Shown: positions 43,786 through 52,206, numbered from the stretch's first letter. The stretch is DNA of 64,000 bases from Salinibacterium sp. ZJ450 (GCF_011751885.2 NZ_CP061771.1:2418001-2482000), one strand, 5' to 3'. Notes: generated by a model not told the origin, from the letters alone. Translations and numbers: made by a program.

Positions 43786-43823
43786 ACGTTGAAGCGAAAC
43801 GCGGCTACACGTTGAAGCGAAAC
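43786..43823. repeat. 15-bp direct repeat next to the integrase
   Basis: ACGTTGAAGCGAAAC occurs at 43786-43800 and again at 43809-43823, separated by eight bases. It lies about 50 bases before the integrase gene, where attachment sites of serine-integrase elements usually sit. On the minus strand the sequence reads VEFRFNV then stop, like a gene end. Its role as an att site is unproven. Confidence 0.4.
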
Positions 43824-43870
43824 TCCACCCAGACTAGATACTCAGAAATGTCTGCGGGTAAACTCCTTGC

Positions 43871-45298
43871 ATGCCCTACCGCGCCGCCGTCTACCTCCGC
43901 ATCTCACTCGATCAGACTGGCGAGGGCCTCGCAATCGATAGACAACGGGAAGACTGTTACGCGATCGCCAAGGAGCGCGGGTGGGAGGTCATTGGCGAGT
44001 ACGTGGACGACAGCATTTCCGCATCGAAGCAGAACGTGCAGCGCCCCGAATACAACCGCCTCCTACAAGATTACGCGGCCGGCCGGTTTGACGCCCTGAT
44101 TTGCTGGGACCTGGACCGCTTGACGCGCCAGATGCGACAGCTTGAGGACTGGATCGACGCGGCGAAGCGGAAGGGCCTCGCCCTTGTCACTGCCAACGGA
44201 GAGGCCGACCTCACGACGGACGGCGGCCGTCTTTTCGCCCGAATCAAAGCGTCAGTCGCGGGTGCGGAGGTGGAGCGGAAGTCGGCTCGACAGACCAGAG
44301 CAGCCGCCCAGCGCGCGGAGAGGGGTCTGCCACCTGGAGGCCCGCGGCTCACCGGGTACACGGCCGACCACGAGCTCGACCCAATGGAGTCGGTGTGGAT
44401 CAAGCACGTGTTCGACCGGTTCATTGCCGGCGCGGCGCTCACCCAGATCGGCCGTGAACTCACCGCCGCCGGGATCTACCCGCGCACCAAGCCGAAAAAC
44501 AGGGCATCGGCGAAGACCGGGAAGACTGCGGTCAAGCCGTGGCGGGATCCGACCGTGTGGAACCCTTCATCGCTCTCCTCCTACTTGCAGAACCCGAGGT
44601 ACTGCGGCCGCATCGTCTATCAGGGGAAGGAGACTGGGCAGCTCGGCCACTGGCCCGCGATCATCACCGAGGACCAGTTCGAGCAGGCACAAGCGATCCT
44701 CGGTGACCCGCGACGGAAGACGAACCGGACCGGCACAGCGCGGAAGTGGCTCGGCTCCGGGTTGTGGCTCTGCGCGGTGTGCGACGCACCTGTCACCGTC
44801 ACTGGGACCCAGTACTGGTGCCGGACGAAGGCACACATCACCCGATCCATCTCACAAGTCGACGGCCATGTCACCACCCTTGTTAGAGCAAGGCTCCGGC
44901 GCCCCGATATCCTCGACACTCTCCGCCCCGCGGAGGACGACCGGGCCGACGACCGAGCAGCGCAAGTCAACGTGTTGCGGGCGCGGCTCGCCCAGATCGA
45001 GAGCGACTATGACGACGGGGTGATCGACGGCCGCCGGTACCAAGTCGCTACAGAAAAGGTGTCAGCGGAGCTGAAGCAGCTGGAGCGAGAGCGGGCTCGG
45101 GCTGTCAGTGGATCCGCGCTCTCCGCCGTCCTCGGCACGGACGATCCGGGGGCAGCCTTCGACGACGCCTCACTGGAAGATCAAAGGGCCATCTGCTCCG
45201 CTCTCGTAGAGGTGCGACTCCACCGGGGGCAGCGGGGGTCGAAAGTGCTCCGGCCGGAGACCATCGAGGTCACCCCAAAGGGGCGCGTGCCGGCGTAG
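43871..45298 (+). CDS. Large serine integrase
   Basis: 475 residues. The N-terminal catalytic domain has the nucleophile Ser12 in YLRISLDQ, plus WDLDRLTRQMRQLEDW. The recombinase domain follows (PRLTGYTADHELDPMESVWI, LSSYLQNPRYCGRIVYQGK). A zinc ribbon reads LCAVCDAPVTVTGTQYWC, and a coiled coil with EKVSAELKQLERERAR is near the end. Such enzymes integrate phages and integrative elements at attB. TAAACT (43859-43864) six bases before the ATG suggests a leaderless message. It marks one edge of a probable integrative element. Confidence 0.93.
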   Translation: MPYRAAVYLRISLDQTGEGLAIDRQREDCYAIAKERGWEVIGEYVDDSISASKQNVQRPEYNRLLQDYAAGRFDALICWDLDRLTRQMRQLEDWIDAAKRKGLALVTANGEADLTTDGGRLFARIKASVAGAEVERKSARQTRAAAQRAERGLPPGGPRLTGYTADHELDPMESVWIKHVFDRFIAGAALTQIGRELTAAGIYPRTKPKNRASAKTGKTAVKPWRDPTVWNPSSLSSYLQNPRYCGRIVYQGKETGQLGHWPAIITEDQFEQAQAILGDPRRKTNRTGTARKWLGSGLWLCAVCDAPVTVTGTQYWCRTKAHITRSISQVDGHVTTLVRARLRRPDILDTLRPAEDDRADDRAAQVNVLRARLAQIESDYDDGVIDGRRYQVATEKVSAELKQLERERARAVSGSALSAVLGTDDPGAAFDDASLEDQRAICSALVEVRLHRGQRGSKVLRPETIEVTPKGRVPA

Positions 45299-45845
45299 GC
45301 GCGAGCGCCCGGTAAATCGTCGCCCGCCCGACGCCGAGCTCGGTGGCAATAGCGACTGCTGACTTCCCCTGCGCTCGAAGCGTACGGGCGAACTCTAGCT
45401 TGGCCGGGCTGAGTGCGCGCGGCCGGCCACCCTGCCCGGCGCCGCGTTCCCGGGCAGCCTTCAGACCGGCGCGGGTTCTCTCAGAAATTATGTCCCGTTC
45501 AAGTTCTGCAAAGGCCGCGATCATCGTGATCATCACCTTCCCCATCGGGCCCGTGGTGTCGAGCCCCTCGGTGATGGATCGGAACAGAACGCCGCGCTCG
45601 CTCAGTTGGTGCAGCAGGTCGAGAACGTGCCGGGTCGAGCGGCCGAGGCGATCGAGACGCCAGACGACGATCGTGTCATTCTCCCTGGCATAGGCGAGCA
45701 AGCTGTCGAGACCCGGACGGGACGCGAGAGTACCCGATGCCTTGTCAGTGAAGATTCTGTCGACTCCGGCGCGGTTCAATGCGTCTTCTTGTAGTGCGAG
45801 CTCCTGCCCGTCCGTGCTTACTCGCGCATATCCCAGCAATGCCAT
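45270..45845 (-). CDS. Small serine recombinase (resolvase/invertase)
   Basis: 191 residues of the Tn3-resolvase/DNA-invertase type. The catalytic start is MALLGYARVSTDGQ (Ser10), with WRLDRLGRSTRHVLDLL and the E-helix region TMIAAFAELERDIISERTRA. The C-terminus holds a helix-turn-helix (AIATELGVGRATIYRAL). Its 3' end overlaps the integrase 3' end by 29 bases, tail to tail. It could resolve or invert DNA of this element. Confidence 0.92.
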   Translation of the reverse strand: MALLGYARVSTDGQELALQEDALNRAGVDRIFTDKASGTLASRPGLDSLLAYARENDTIVVWRLDRLGRSTRHVLDLLHQLSERGVLFRSITEGLDTTGPMGKVMITMIAAFAELERDIISERTRAGLKAARERGAGQGGRPRALSPAKLEFARTLRAQGKSAVAIATELGVGRATIYRALAPTPARAPLG

Positions 45846-46000
45846 GGTGGCCCTCTCATAAACGGTGATGCCAAGTTCTGAGACCGCGTGTGTTTCGGAA
45901 ACGGCTTCTGAGACGACTATGCGCGGCACCACCGACCTTTCGCCGCATGTCCCGCATCTGTTCGTTATTGAGAGCCGCCAGCAGCCGATAGCCTCGACCC

Positions 46001-46195
46001 ATGACGGACCGCGCGGTGGGCGACGACGCGGATGCTCGCGCTCGGTTCATCGGCAACGCCTTGGCAGCTTGGCGTGACGAGGGAGCTGAGCCCGATGACA
46101 CCACGAAGCTCGACGTGCTCGCGTACGCCATGGGTGGGCTCTCATCGGAGGAAGTCATCCGGCGGGCCCGTGAGAGGTATGGTCTAGCGCCGTAG
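46001..46195 (+). CDS. VbhA-like small antitoxin-type protein
   Basis: 64 residues. The pattern ARFIGNALAAWRDEGAEPDD followed by YAMGGLSSEEVIRRARERYG resembles the VbhA antitoxin domain, a small helical inhibitor of Fic toxins with a conserved EG and a G-S/T-x-E-E block. No Fic gene is in the window, so it is an orphan or has another partner. TAGCCT at 45989-45994 lies six bases before the ATG. Confidence 0.5.
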   Translation: MTDRAVGDDADARARFIGNALAAWRDEGAEPDDTTKLDVLAYAMGGLSSEEVIRRARERYGLAP

Positions 46196-46203
46196 CGGTG
46201 CCC

Positions 46204-46565
46204 TCATCCGATCCGTCGCATGCTTTTCCAAGTCTTGATCATGCGCCAGTCGATGCTGAGCATGGCCGCGTACGCGAAAACGACCGCATGCTCGGGCGTG
46301 TCCTCGAACAGCTCGACCTCACATTCCTCGGCCGAATTCACGTAGGTCACAGCGAGTGTTCGATCGCCCCGTAGCTCCACGGTGGCGCTGTTGGAACTGG
46401 ACGTGTAGGCGTAGCGGACTAGCAGCACCTCCGCTTGGTCGTTCGGCCATAGCTCTTTGAGTCGCTCAGCTTCCCGCCCCAGTCATCCAGCAGCTCCTTG
46501 TGAAAGCTCGCTGTCTCGCCGGCCCGCATGAGCCGGGTTTCCACTCGCGTGTCGTGCCTAGGCAA
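46204..46565 (-). pseudogene. Small hypothetical gene, frameshifted
   Basis: The upstream part (PRHDTRVETRLMRAGETASF, HKELLDDW) and downstream part (GREAERLKELWPNDQAEVLL, VRYAYTSSSNSATVELRG) join into one protein of about 119 residues if a base is restored in the GGGGCGGG stretch at 46473-46480. The downstream part alone has its own GTG and could be made as a 74-residue protein. No family recognised. TTG at 46565 follows AGGAG at nine bases. Confidence 0.5.
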
Positions 46566-46622
46566 TGACTCTCTCTCCTGTGATCGGACTACCTGTCTGG
46601 CACTGCCGCGTAATGTAGATCC

Positions 46623-47030
46623 GTGCACGATGAAGACTTGGAAGAATCGAAAAACGGCGAATGGTGGTCGCATGCGATCGGGCCGTTTTACGTGGACGCG
46701 ACTCTCATCGAGCATTTAGGCATCGACGCCGGGACACTCGCCGGCATGGTGGCCAGACGCGAAATCCTCGCGCTCCCGATCGAGGGTGAGCTGGTCTACC
46801 CCAGCTTGCAATTCGAGGGCGCCCAGTTGCCGCCGCGGCTCGCCGAGTACCTCGCCGCTGCTGACCCCGAGAACGGGTGGCCGTGGGAGACAGCGCTGCG
46901 CGCACTCACCACGAACGCGTTCTGGGATGGCCGGTCGCCCGTGCAGATCCTCCGCGCCGGCGACACTGACGATGTCGCGCATCTGCTTCTGGAGACCGAG
47001 CGGACCTACGCGAGCGTGACCGGACCCTAG
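46623..47030 (+). CDS. MbcA/ParS-like (Xre-type toxin-binding fold) protein
   Basis: 135 residues. After a divergent N-terminus with FYVDATLIEHLGIDAGTLAG, the order VYPSLQFEGAQLPPRLAEYL, then WPWETALRALTTNAFWDG, RSPVQILRAGDTDDVAHLL, matches the C-terminal domain of MbcA/Xre/ParS antitoxins, where a GRSPxxxL block contacts the toxin. No RES-type toxin gene is adjacent, so toxin-antitoxin function is not shown. TAATGT at 46611-46616 lies six bases before GTG. Confidence 0.5.
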   Translation: MHDEDLEESKNGEWWSHAIGPFYVDATLIEHLGIDAGTLAGMVARREILALPIEGELVYPSLQFEGAQLPPRLAEYLAAADPENGWPWETALRALTTNAFWDGRSPVQILRAGDTDDVAHLLLETERTYASVTGP

Positions 47031-47296
47031 GCTGCGTGCCCGGCGTCCAGCATGGCCTGCACCGCTCGTGAGTAGGTGTTCGCGGAGATGATCCCGCTGT
47101 ACACCTCTCGCCTCAGCTGGTAGACCGGGCCGTGCTCCACGACGATGGCGTCGAACCAAGCCTGCGACGGAAGCGCTGCCTGCTTGATGGCAGGGAGTGC
47201 TGCGAGGGCGGCGACCAGATCATCTTCCGTGATCTCGCCGTCACGAAAAGCAACGCACGTGTCATGCACCGTGGCGAACGCTCGCGACGTGCTCAC
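47027..47296 (-). CDS. Small protein, last gene of an overlapping minus-strand operon
   Basis: About 89 residues, helical (TSRAFATVHDTCVAFRDGEI, LVAALAALPAIKQAALP), ending YSRAVQAMLDAGHAA. The GTG overlaps the preceding stop as GTGA, so translation is coupled. No family recognised. It overlaps the 3' end of the convergent 46623 gene by four bases. Confidence 0.55.
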   Translation of the reverse strand: MSTSRAFATVHDTCVAFRDGEITEDDLVAALAALPAIKQAALPSQAWFDAIVVEHGPVYQLRREVYSGIISANTYSRAVQAMLDAGHAA

Positions 47297-47409
47297 TGCC
47301 CAGGCTCCCAATCACCGACACTCCAAAGCCCCACCACGGGAGTGCTGGGCCACGGCTGGCTATTCACAAGCGCGCCGATGAACTCGACGGTCATCTCGTC
47401 GTCAGTCAA
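47293..47409 (-). CDS. 38-residue protein inside an overlapping operon
   Basis: Starts with TTG after GGAGG (seven bases) and overlaps the preceding stop by eight bases; it ends with GTGA shared with the next gene. Sequence TDDEMTVEFIGALVNSQPW, then PVVGLWSVGDWEPG. Too short to be called by most programs, but the site and the overlaps at both ends support it. No known family. Confidence 0.5.
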   Translation of the reverse strand: MTDDEMTVEFIGALVNSQPWPSTPVVGLWSVGDWEPGQ

Positions 47410-47809
47410 GGTGCTTCCTCCCCGGCACGCCCTTCGGCGGTCCGAACGGCAGGAGCGTCGCCTGAACGGCCTGCGGGGCTGGGTCGAGCCACGACCGGGC
47501 AAGGTACATAGTCGTTTCAGCTGTCCAGCGCACTCGGTTATCCAGTGGCGCGGCGCGGAAGCGTCCCCGCCGGTCATCGACTTTTATGCGGAAATGCCCT
47601 TGGCGAATCATCACCTCGACTTGGCGGTGCAGCTCCGTATTGATGAGGCATGCGATGAAGCGGTGCATGGTGGGGCGCTCAGCCTCGCACGCTTCAGTGA
47701 AGAAGTCGTAGACCTCGCCCCAATACTCCGGGGTGAAAACGTGTGGGTGGAGGAGCTCGCCGCGGTCCCCGTCAATCACCCCGTAGACAACGACGACGCC
47801 GAGGCTCAC
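47402..47809 (-). CDS. Hypothetical protein of overlapping operon
   Basis: 135 residues of mixed alpha/beta type (LGVVVVYGVIDGDRGELLHP, YWGEVYDFFTEACEAERPT, MHRFIACLINTELHRQVEV). No family recognised. Its start overlaps the preceding gene's stop by four bases and its end overlaps the 38-residue gene. Probably a cytosolic protein made with its neighbours. Confidence 0.6.
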   Translation of the reverse strand: MSLGVVVVYGVIDGDRGELLHPHVFTPEYWGEVYDFFTEACEAERPTMHRFIACLINTELHRQVEVMIRQGHFRIKVDDRRGRFRAAPLDNRVRWTAETTMYLARSWLDPAPQAVQATLLPFGPPKGVPGRKHLD

Positions 47810-48174
47810 TCGACCTCGGCCTCAGTGACAGGCACGACACTGATGCATGGGAGCCCACCTTGGTCGTCGCTCAGCCAAGCTCCACAAAACGCGGCTGATG
47901 ACCGCGGGCCGGACTTCCAGAGCCTAACCCGGTAATCACCGTCCTCGTCGGTGCACGTGATCTCCGGCAGTCCGGCGGCGTTAGTGATCTTCACTGTCCG
48001 GTGCGTGTCATGTAGGTGGGTGAAAAGCACGGTGGTTCCGAGACCGTAGAGCTCCAGTGCCTTCTCGATCCGCCGACCCTCCACAATGAATGAAGTGACC
48101 TCGCCGTGCGCGATCTCGCCGTTCACTACGTAGGTCGAGTAGGCGATGGGTGATGGCCCTGATGCTGTGCTCAT
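47806..48174 (-). CDS. Hypothetical protein of overlapping operon
   Basis: 122 residues. Beta-rich appearance (SPIAYSTYVVNGEIAHGEVT, TTVLFTHLHDTHRTVKITN, DEDGDYRVRLWKSGP) with two Cys residues. No family recognised. The ATGA overlap with the upstream HTH-like gene and a four-base overlap downstream indicate a coupled operon. Confidence 0.6.
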   Translation of the reverse strand: MSTASGPSPIAYSTYVVNGEIAHGEVTSFIVEGRRIEKALELYGLGTTVLFTHLHDTHRTVKITNAAGLPEITCTDEDGDYRVRLWKSGPRSSAAFCGAWLSDDQGGLPCISVVPVTEAEVE

Positions 48175-48308
48175 GCTCCGACTTCCTCTCGTACTGCGGC
48201 TGCAAGCCTAGAGCCGGTTTTAGCTGAACAGCCCAACAGCTCGCCGACGACTGCGCCCGTCAGCCACTCCCCCGTCTCCTCGTAGTGCTGGCGCACCCGT
48301 GAAGCCAT
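48171..48308 (-). CDS. Small DNA-binding-like protein heading the overlapping operon
   Basis: 45 residues from the ATG at 48308: MASRVRQHYEETGEWLTGAV then GELLGCSAKTGSRLAAAVRE, which reads like a helix-turn-helix (GELLGCSAKTGSRLAAA). A longer N-terminus is possible because the frame stays open upstream, but that part has no protein-like pattern. Its stop overlaps the next ATG. It may regulate its operon. Confidence 0.4.
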   Translation of the reverse strand: MASRVRQHYEETGEWLTGAVVGELLGCSAKTGSRLAAAVREEVGA

Positions 48309-48916
48309 AGTCGGTCGGTCGCTGGCGCTCCCTCCCTCCCCTCCCGCAACGCCTCCGTCGCGCCCAACCCCACGCCCTCGTGACGCATCCGTGCGCGTGG
48401 GCTCTGCGATGACGCCGCGGCTGCGTGACGACGTAGCGGTTCGCCGTCCATGCACATAATCACCTTGTTCCGATGACGCCGCATCAACCTCAATACGGAT
48501 GCGTGATAGCAGAGCAAGGAGCGAGTTAGCGGCGGCGGACAGTGCGTAACGGCAAACGCACGCGCTCGCGCGGCCAAATGCTTCCGGGCTGGTCTTCATA
48601 GCAGTAGCGTGCACCACGCCACCGACCGGCCGGCTTTCAGGAGGTTGGGCAGACAAGATGCCTTTGGCTGTCTCGGAAGCGACGTCGCCGCTGAGGCGCC
48701 AGCGTACAGGGATGGCCGCCCTCGGTCCTCCAGAGGGATCGGTTCTCAACGCAACAGGACTGACGCACAGTGGGAGATGCGTTCGATTTGATTCATACAT
48801 ATACGCCCTATGCGCGGCATCTCCCACGTTCGCCGGCATCGCGATGTAACTTGACGCGATTCCGGGTCGTCATCGCGCTGCCCCTCGCACTCAGGAGTGC
48901 CGCGCATAGGCGGTGT
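48309..48916. other. Divergent spacer upstream of HNH gene
   Basis: 608 bases between the minus-strand small operon and the HNH gene. No gene is supported. The sequence just before the HNH start (AGTGCCGCGCATAG at 48896-48909) recurs exactly at 55691-55704, also shortly upstream of a gene start, and resembles the bases before the methyltransferase start at 52207; it may be a promoter -10 region. Confidence 0.4.
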
Positions 48917-49654
48917 ATGACCAAACATCAGCACGAACAGAATCAGAACACGGACGACGATAGGCGGCGCCGGCTCGGGCCAGTGGAACGATCGATTCAA
49001 ACTCACGACCGTGCCGCTCTCCTCGCCCATATCCAGTCAAAGTGCGACATCGGCTCGGCCAAAAACGCGTGTTGGGTGTGGCTCGGCGCAAAACGAGAGA
49101 ACGGCTACCCCTACGTGGGCAGAGCCCGCACCAATCGACTCGCGCACCGCGTTGTGGCATGGGCCGTCGCGGGATTCCCCGGCGAACTTGTGGACTTTCC
49201 CCACGTCCATCACCTCTGCGGAGTGCGGCGATGCCTCAATCCGGAGCACCTCGCACCGACAACTGCGCTCATAAACGTCGTCGAAAGCTCAGTGCGAAAC
49301 GTCCTGCTTACCCGCATCCGATTACTCACGGACGCGATCGGCAAACTCGACGGAGCGCATTCATTACTCAGGGACGGCTGGATCACAAGCCACGGAGCGC
49401 TCTTCGCGACACGCGGGGGCGCACGGTCTGAATCAACTCGATTCCTCGTTCGACGAATGACAACCAAGGAGAGGACTGCTTCGAAGAGGCAGCACAATAG
49501 GGAGCTCCGCTTTCGTCAGGTCCTCGATGTGAGAAGTCTTGTTGCAGCTGGGATGAGTCGCAGTGAAGCACGGGCGCAGGTGGGAATGAGTCGGAGCGCC
49601 TTTTACGACTGGCAGCCGCGTCTAGCTGAGTACCTAGCAAGTGTTAAGTCATAG
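48917..49654 (+). CDS. HNH endonuclease with C-terminal helix-turn-helix
   Basis: 245 residues. The nuclease core contains CWVWLGAKRENGYPYVGRA, a basic strand LAHRVVAWAVAG, and the HNH pair HVHHLCGVRRCLNPEHL, with Cys residues that may bind zinc. The C-terminus (LVAAGMSRSEARAQVGMSRS, AFYDWQPRL) is a helix-turn-helix that could guide target choice. HNH proteins of this size occur in phages and integrative elements. Its role here may be homing, packaging or restriction. Confidence 0.82.
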   Translation: MTKHQHEQNQNTDDDRRRRLGPVERSIQTHDRAALLAHIQSKCDIGSAKNACWVWLGAKRENGYPYVGRARTNRLAHRVVAWAVAGFPGELVDFPHVHHLCGVRRCLNPEHLAPTTALINVVESSVRNVLLTRIRLLTDAIGKLDGAHSLLRDGWITSHGALFATRGGARSESTRFLVRRMTTKERTASKRQHNRELRFRQVLDVRSLVAAGMSRSEARAQVGMSRSAFYDWQPRLAEYLASVKS

Positions 49655-49668
49655 CGCAGATCAATTCA

Positions 49669-50736
49669 ATGCCTGCTCGATGCAAAATCGCTGGTGGCGG
49701 CCAGCGCCAGCGCGCCACCCCTTGGTCGTTATCCCAACCGGTCTTGAAATTCGCCGCGCACAACGTCACTGTGAAGCATTTACGGGAGAAGGATCGGATA
49801 GGGGTTCCCACTGGGAACGGCGGGCGCTGGGCCAACAAGCCGCACAGTGAGGCGAGCGAAGACCTGCTCGCACGTGACAGAACAGCGTCACCTGATCACG
49901 ACGACTCGCTCTCGCCGCAAGATGCGCGAGCGCTCGCTTACCAGAGCGCCCTTAACCAAGTCGCCTGGTCCGGCCTCAACTCCCGCGACGCCGACGACAT
50001 CGCGCAGGAAGCGATCTTCGACCTCCTGAAGCACCCGCCCAAGAGCGGCAGCCACGCGTTCACCCCGGGCCTCATCATCACCTCGGTCAAGAACAAGCTC
50101 GCCATGGCCCTGAACGAGCGAAACAACATCCGACCCGAAGAAGCACGAGCCCGCCGCGACCTCGCCGACGTCGTTGTCGGCGAAGAGGGCCTCTTGGGCC
50201 GCGCGCTCATCAGCCGCGAAGTCGACGAGATCGCTCAGCGCATCCGGGACAGCTGGCACGACCCGAGGCACCGGCCCTCCGAGAACTTCCACCGCGACCG
50301 CAGTCACATCAGCATCGACGACGAGGCCGCAGGGATCTCGGAGCTGCCCGGAGCGCGGAAACTGATCAGGGAGCCCATGGGCTTGCTCGACCTCCTCGAA
50401 AGCGGCGCGATTGGCCGGCCCGCGGCCAAGCGCCAAGTATGGAACGAGGTGGCGGCTGGGTTCGGGGTGCTGCCCGTCAAACCCCGGAGCATCAGAGATG
50501 CTGAGGCGCGGAATGCCCGAGCCGAGATCGATGAGAGAGGCGGCGTCGCCGCCGCGGCAGCCAAGTGGCTAGACGGCAGGGAAGTCGCGGGAAAACTGTT
50601 CGCCCCTTGGATCAGGGTTTCAGAAGAGACAGCGCGTGACATCGCTGTGTTCCTCACGACGCGGCCACTCATCGCCGAGCCCATGTGGCGGTCGGCCTTG
50701 GACACGGCGAACGGGGCGGGAAAGCGAGTGAGATGA
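49669..50736 (+). CDS. Sigma-factor-like mobile-element protein
   Basis: 355 residues. Around residues 85-140 there is a sigma-70 region 2-like segment (LNQVAWSGLNSRDADDIAQE, AIFDLLKHPPKS, SVKNKLAMALNERNNIRP). Upstream is GVPTGNGGRWANKPHSEASE, a pattern recurring in actinobacterial element proteins. The C-terminal half is basic and unassigned. It may direct transcription of element genes or act in replication. The true start could lie 30 residues further in. Confidence 0.55.
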   Translation: MPARCKIAGGGQRQRATPWSLSQPVLKFAAHNVTVKHLREKDRIGVPTGNGGRWANKPHSEASEDLLARDRTASPDHDDSLSPQDARALAYQSALNQVAWSGLNSRDADDIAQEAIFDLLKHPPKSGSHAFTPGLIITSVKNKLAMALNERNNIRPEEARARRDLADVVVGEEGLLGRALISREVDEIAQRIRDSWHDPRHRPSENFHRDRSHISIDDEAAGISELPGARKLIREPMGLLDLLESGAIGRPAAKRQVWNEVAAGFGVLPVKPRSIRDAEARNARAEIDERGGVAAAAAKWLDGREVAGKLFAPWIRVSEETARDIAVFLTTRPLIAEPMWRSALDTANGAGKRVR

Positions 50737-50899
50737 CAGCGGCCATACCGACGTCCTTCGAAAGGATGCCTGGGTCGTAGGACTCCCGCGAGAACTCTCC
50801 GGCTAATCTAAGTGCCAGAACAGCGACAGACCTCAACCTGCGAGCGTTAGGGCCCCATCACCGCACATCGATCGTCACTTTAGGTGCGGTGGGCGAGCG

Positions 50900-51667
50900 T
50901 CATTCGTGGCGCGGGAAACGGAATGCGTGCCAATGTCCGGCGACGAGCGCGTCGAGCTTGGCTGCGTAGTCAGTGATGGTATCGGCGTGCTCAATGAGGG
51001 TTTCGAAGCGTCCCATCATCGGTGCGGCGTCTGCTTTCAGCATTCGATTCCGGGTTGACTGGGCGCCGTCATAGTCCCACCATTCGGAGTGAACGACGTC
51101 GTCGCGGGTTGCCTTTACTCGATTCGTGGCCCCCCAATCGAGGAGCGAGAGCACGTCGGGACGGTCGTGTGCCAGCCTCCGCAGGTGTGCTTCGAGGTCG
51201 GTCCAGGCGGTTTTCATGCCTTCGAAGTTGTTATCACCACCGGCTAGCATTCGGGTTAACCGCTTCATTGACGACTCGATTTTTCCGCCGGCGACAGTGA
51301 TTCGGCCGATTTGGAAGTAGAGAGACTGTCGGAATCGAAGGTCGTCCGCCGAGGTTCCGCCTTCGCGTTCGATTCGAGCAGTTCCCCAGCCGACGTTGGC
51401 GTCCGGCGGGTACTCCAATGGAATATCGATGAAAAAATGAACGGGCACGACCATGTCTTCCAACACGATCTTGACCTCCGCCGTGCCGCCCGAGCCAATC
51501 TGGATCGGGGGCACGGACCCATTCTCGATGCGGAAGCGTTGCTCGTTCGGATTGGGTTTGTCCCTGGTGACGTGATCGCGCGCGCTGACGGCGAGCTGAA
51601 TCACTTCGTTATCCGCGAGCGGGACTGGCTGGGCCAAGTTTTCTCGTGGTGATTTCTCGTCGCCCAT
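50900..51667 (-). CDS. Hypothetical protein
   Basis: 255 residues, mostly polar, mixed strand and helix, without signal peptide or membrane helix. Visible blocks: VPVHFFIDIPLEYPPDANVG, QSLYFQIGRITVAGGKIESS, LLDWGATNRVKATRDDVVHS, EWWDYDG. The late helical part resembles proteins that bind nucleic acid or partner proteins, but no family is recognised. TAGGAT at 51679-51674 sits six bases before the ATG, a leaderless signature. Confidence 0.65.
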   Translation of the reverse strand: MGDEKSPRENLAQPVPLADNEVIQLAVSARDHVTRDKPNPNEQRFRIENGSVPPIQIGSGGTAEVKIVLEDMVVPVHFFIDIPLEYPPDANVGWGTARIEREGGTSADDLRFRQSLYFQIGRITVAGGKIESSMKRLTRMLAGGDNNFEGMKTAWTDLEAHLRRLAHDRPDVLSLLDWGATNRVKATRDDVVHSEWWDYDGAQSTRNRMLKADAAPMMGRFETLIEHADTITDYAAKLDALVAGHWHAFRFPRHE

Positions 51668-52189
51668 GTACCGATCCTAAGGAGCCACGCGCCAATCTCC
51701 GGAGTTCATGCGGTTCGGGCCGAGGCGCGGCCGATCCCCTGGCCTCGACGCTTCAGGTATCAGCCTCGGTTGAGTACCCGTCGCGTCGACGGGTAGTTGG
51801 GGTCGGGAGCGGACCGCGCTTGCGGGACGCACCTTCGAGGAGCAGATCGCGGATCATCGCGATGTCGCTCCGTGTCAAGGCTTGGGCTCTGAGACAGCCG
51901 GGTGCGCTAGGAGCTCTGAGCGTGCGGTCCTTCTGTGCGCGCGATGGCAACAAGAGGTTGTGGATTCCGCGAACGAGCGGATAAAGGCCCTCGGTCGTGC
52001 TTCAGAGGTTGCCCTAGAAATCGATGAAATGTTCGCGACCATGCTCTCTGTCGACGTCGATCTGCTGACAATTCCTGAGAACGTAGTCGCCAATCGTCAT
52101 GGGGTCTAAGTGAGATAGAACTCGCGGTGAGCGGCCGTCATTTTCGGCACGACGGCTGCCTGCCGCCTGAGCCCAGCCGAGGGCAAATG
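51668..52189. other. Spacer with one weak reading frame
   Basis: The only frame of note is 51882-52109 (+), whose end (QQEVVDSANERIKALGRASE, VALEIDEMFATMLSVDVDLL) is protein-like and may be a short real gene or fragment. Nothing else is supported. Confidence 0.35.
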
Positions 52190-52206
52190 ACCCGCATAGA
52201 GCGGGT
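52190..52206. promoter_or_regulatory. Small dyad touching the methyltransferase start
   Basis: ACCCGC-ATAGA-GCGGGT is a perfect 6-base dyad that ends on the base before the ATG at 52207. It could be an operator for autoregulation, or coincide with a leaderless promoter -10 region. Confidence 0.4.

Noticed and set aside
48309-48839. A 222-residue form of the gene ending at 48171
   Set aside because: The upstream 175 residues are low-complexity and unlike any protein; only the last 45 look structured.
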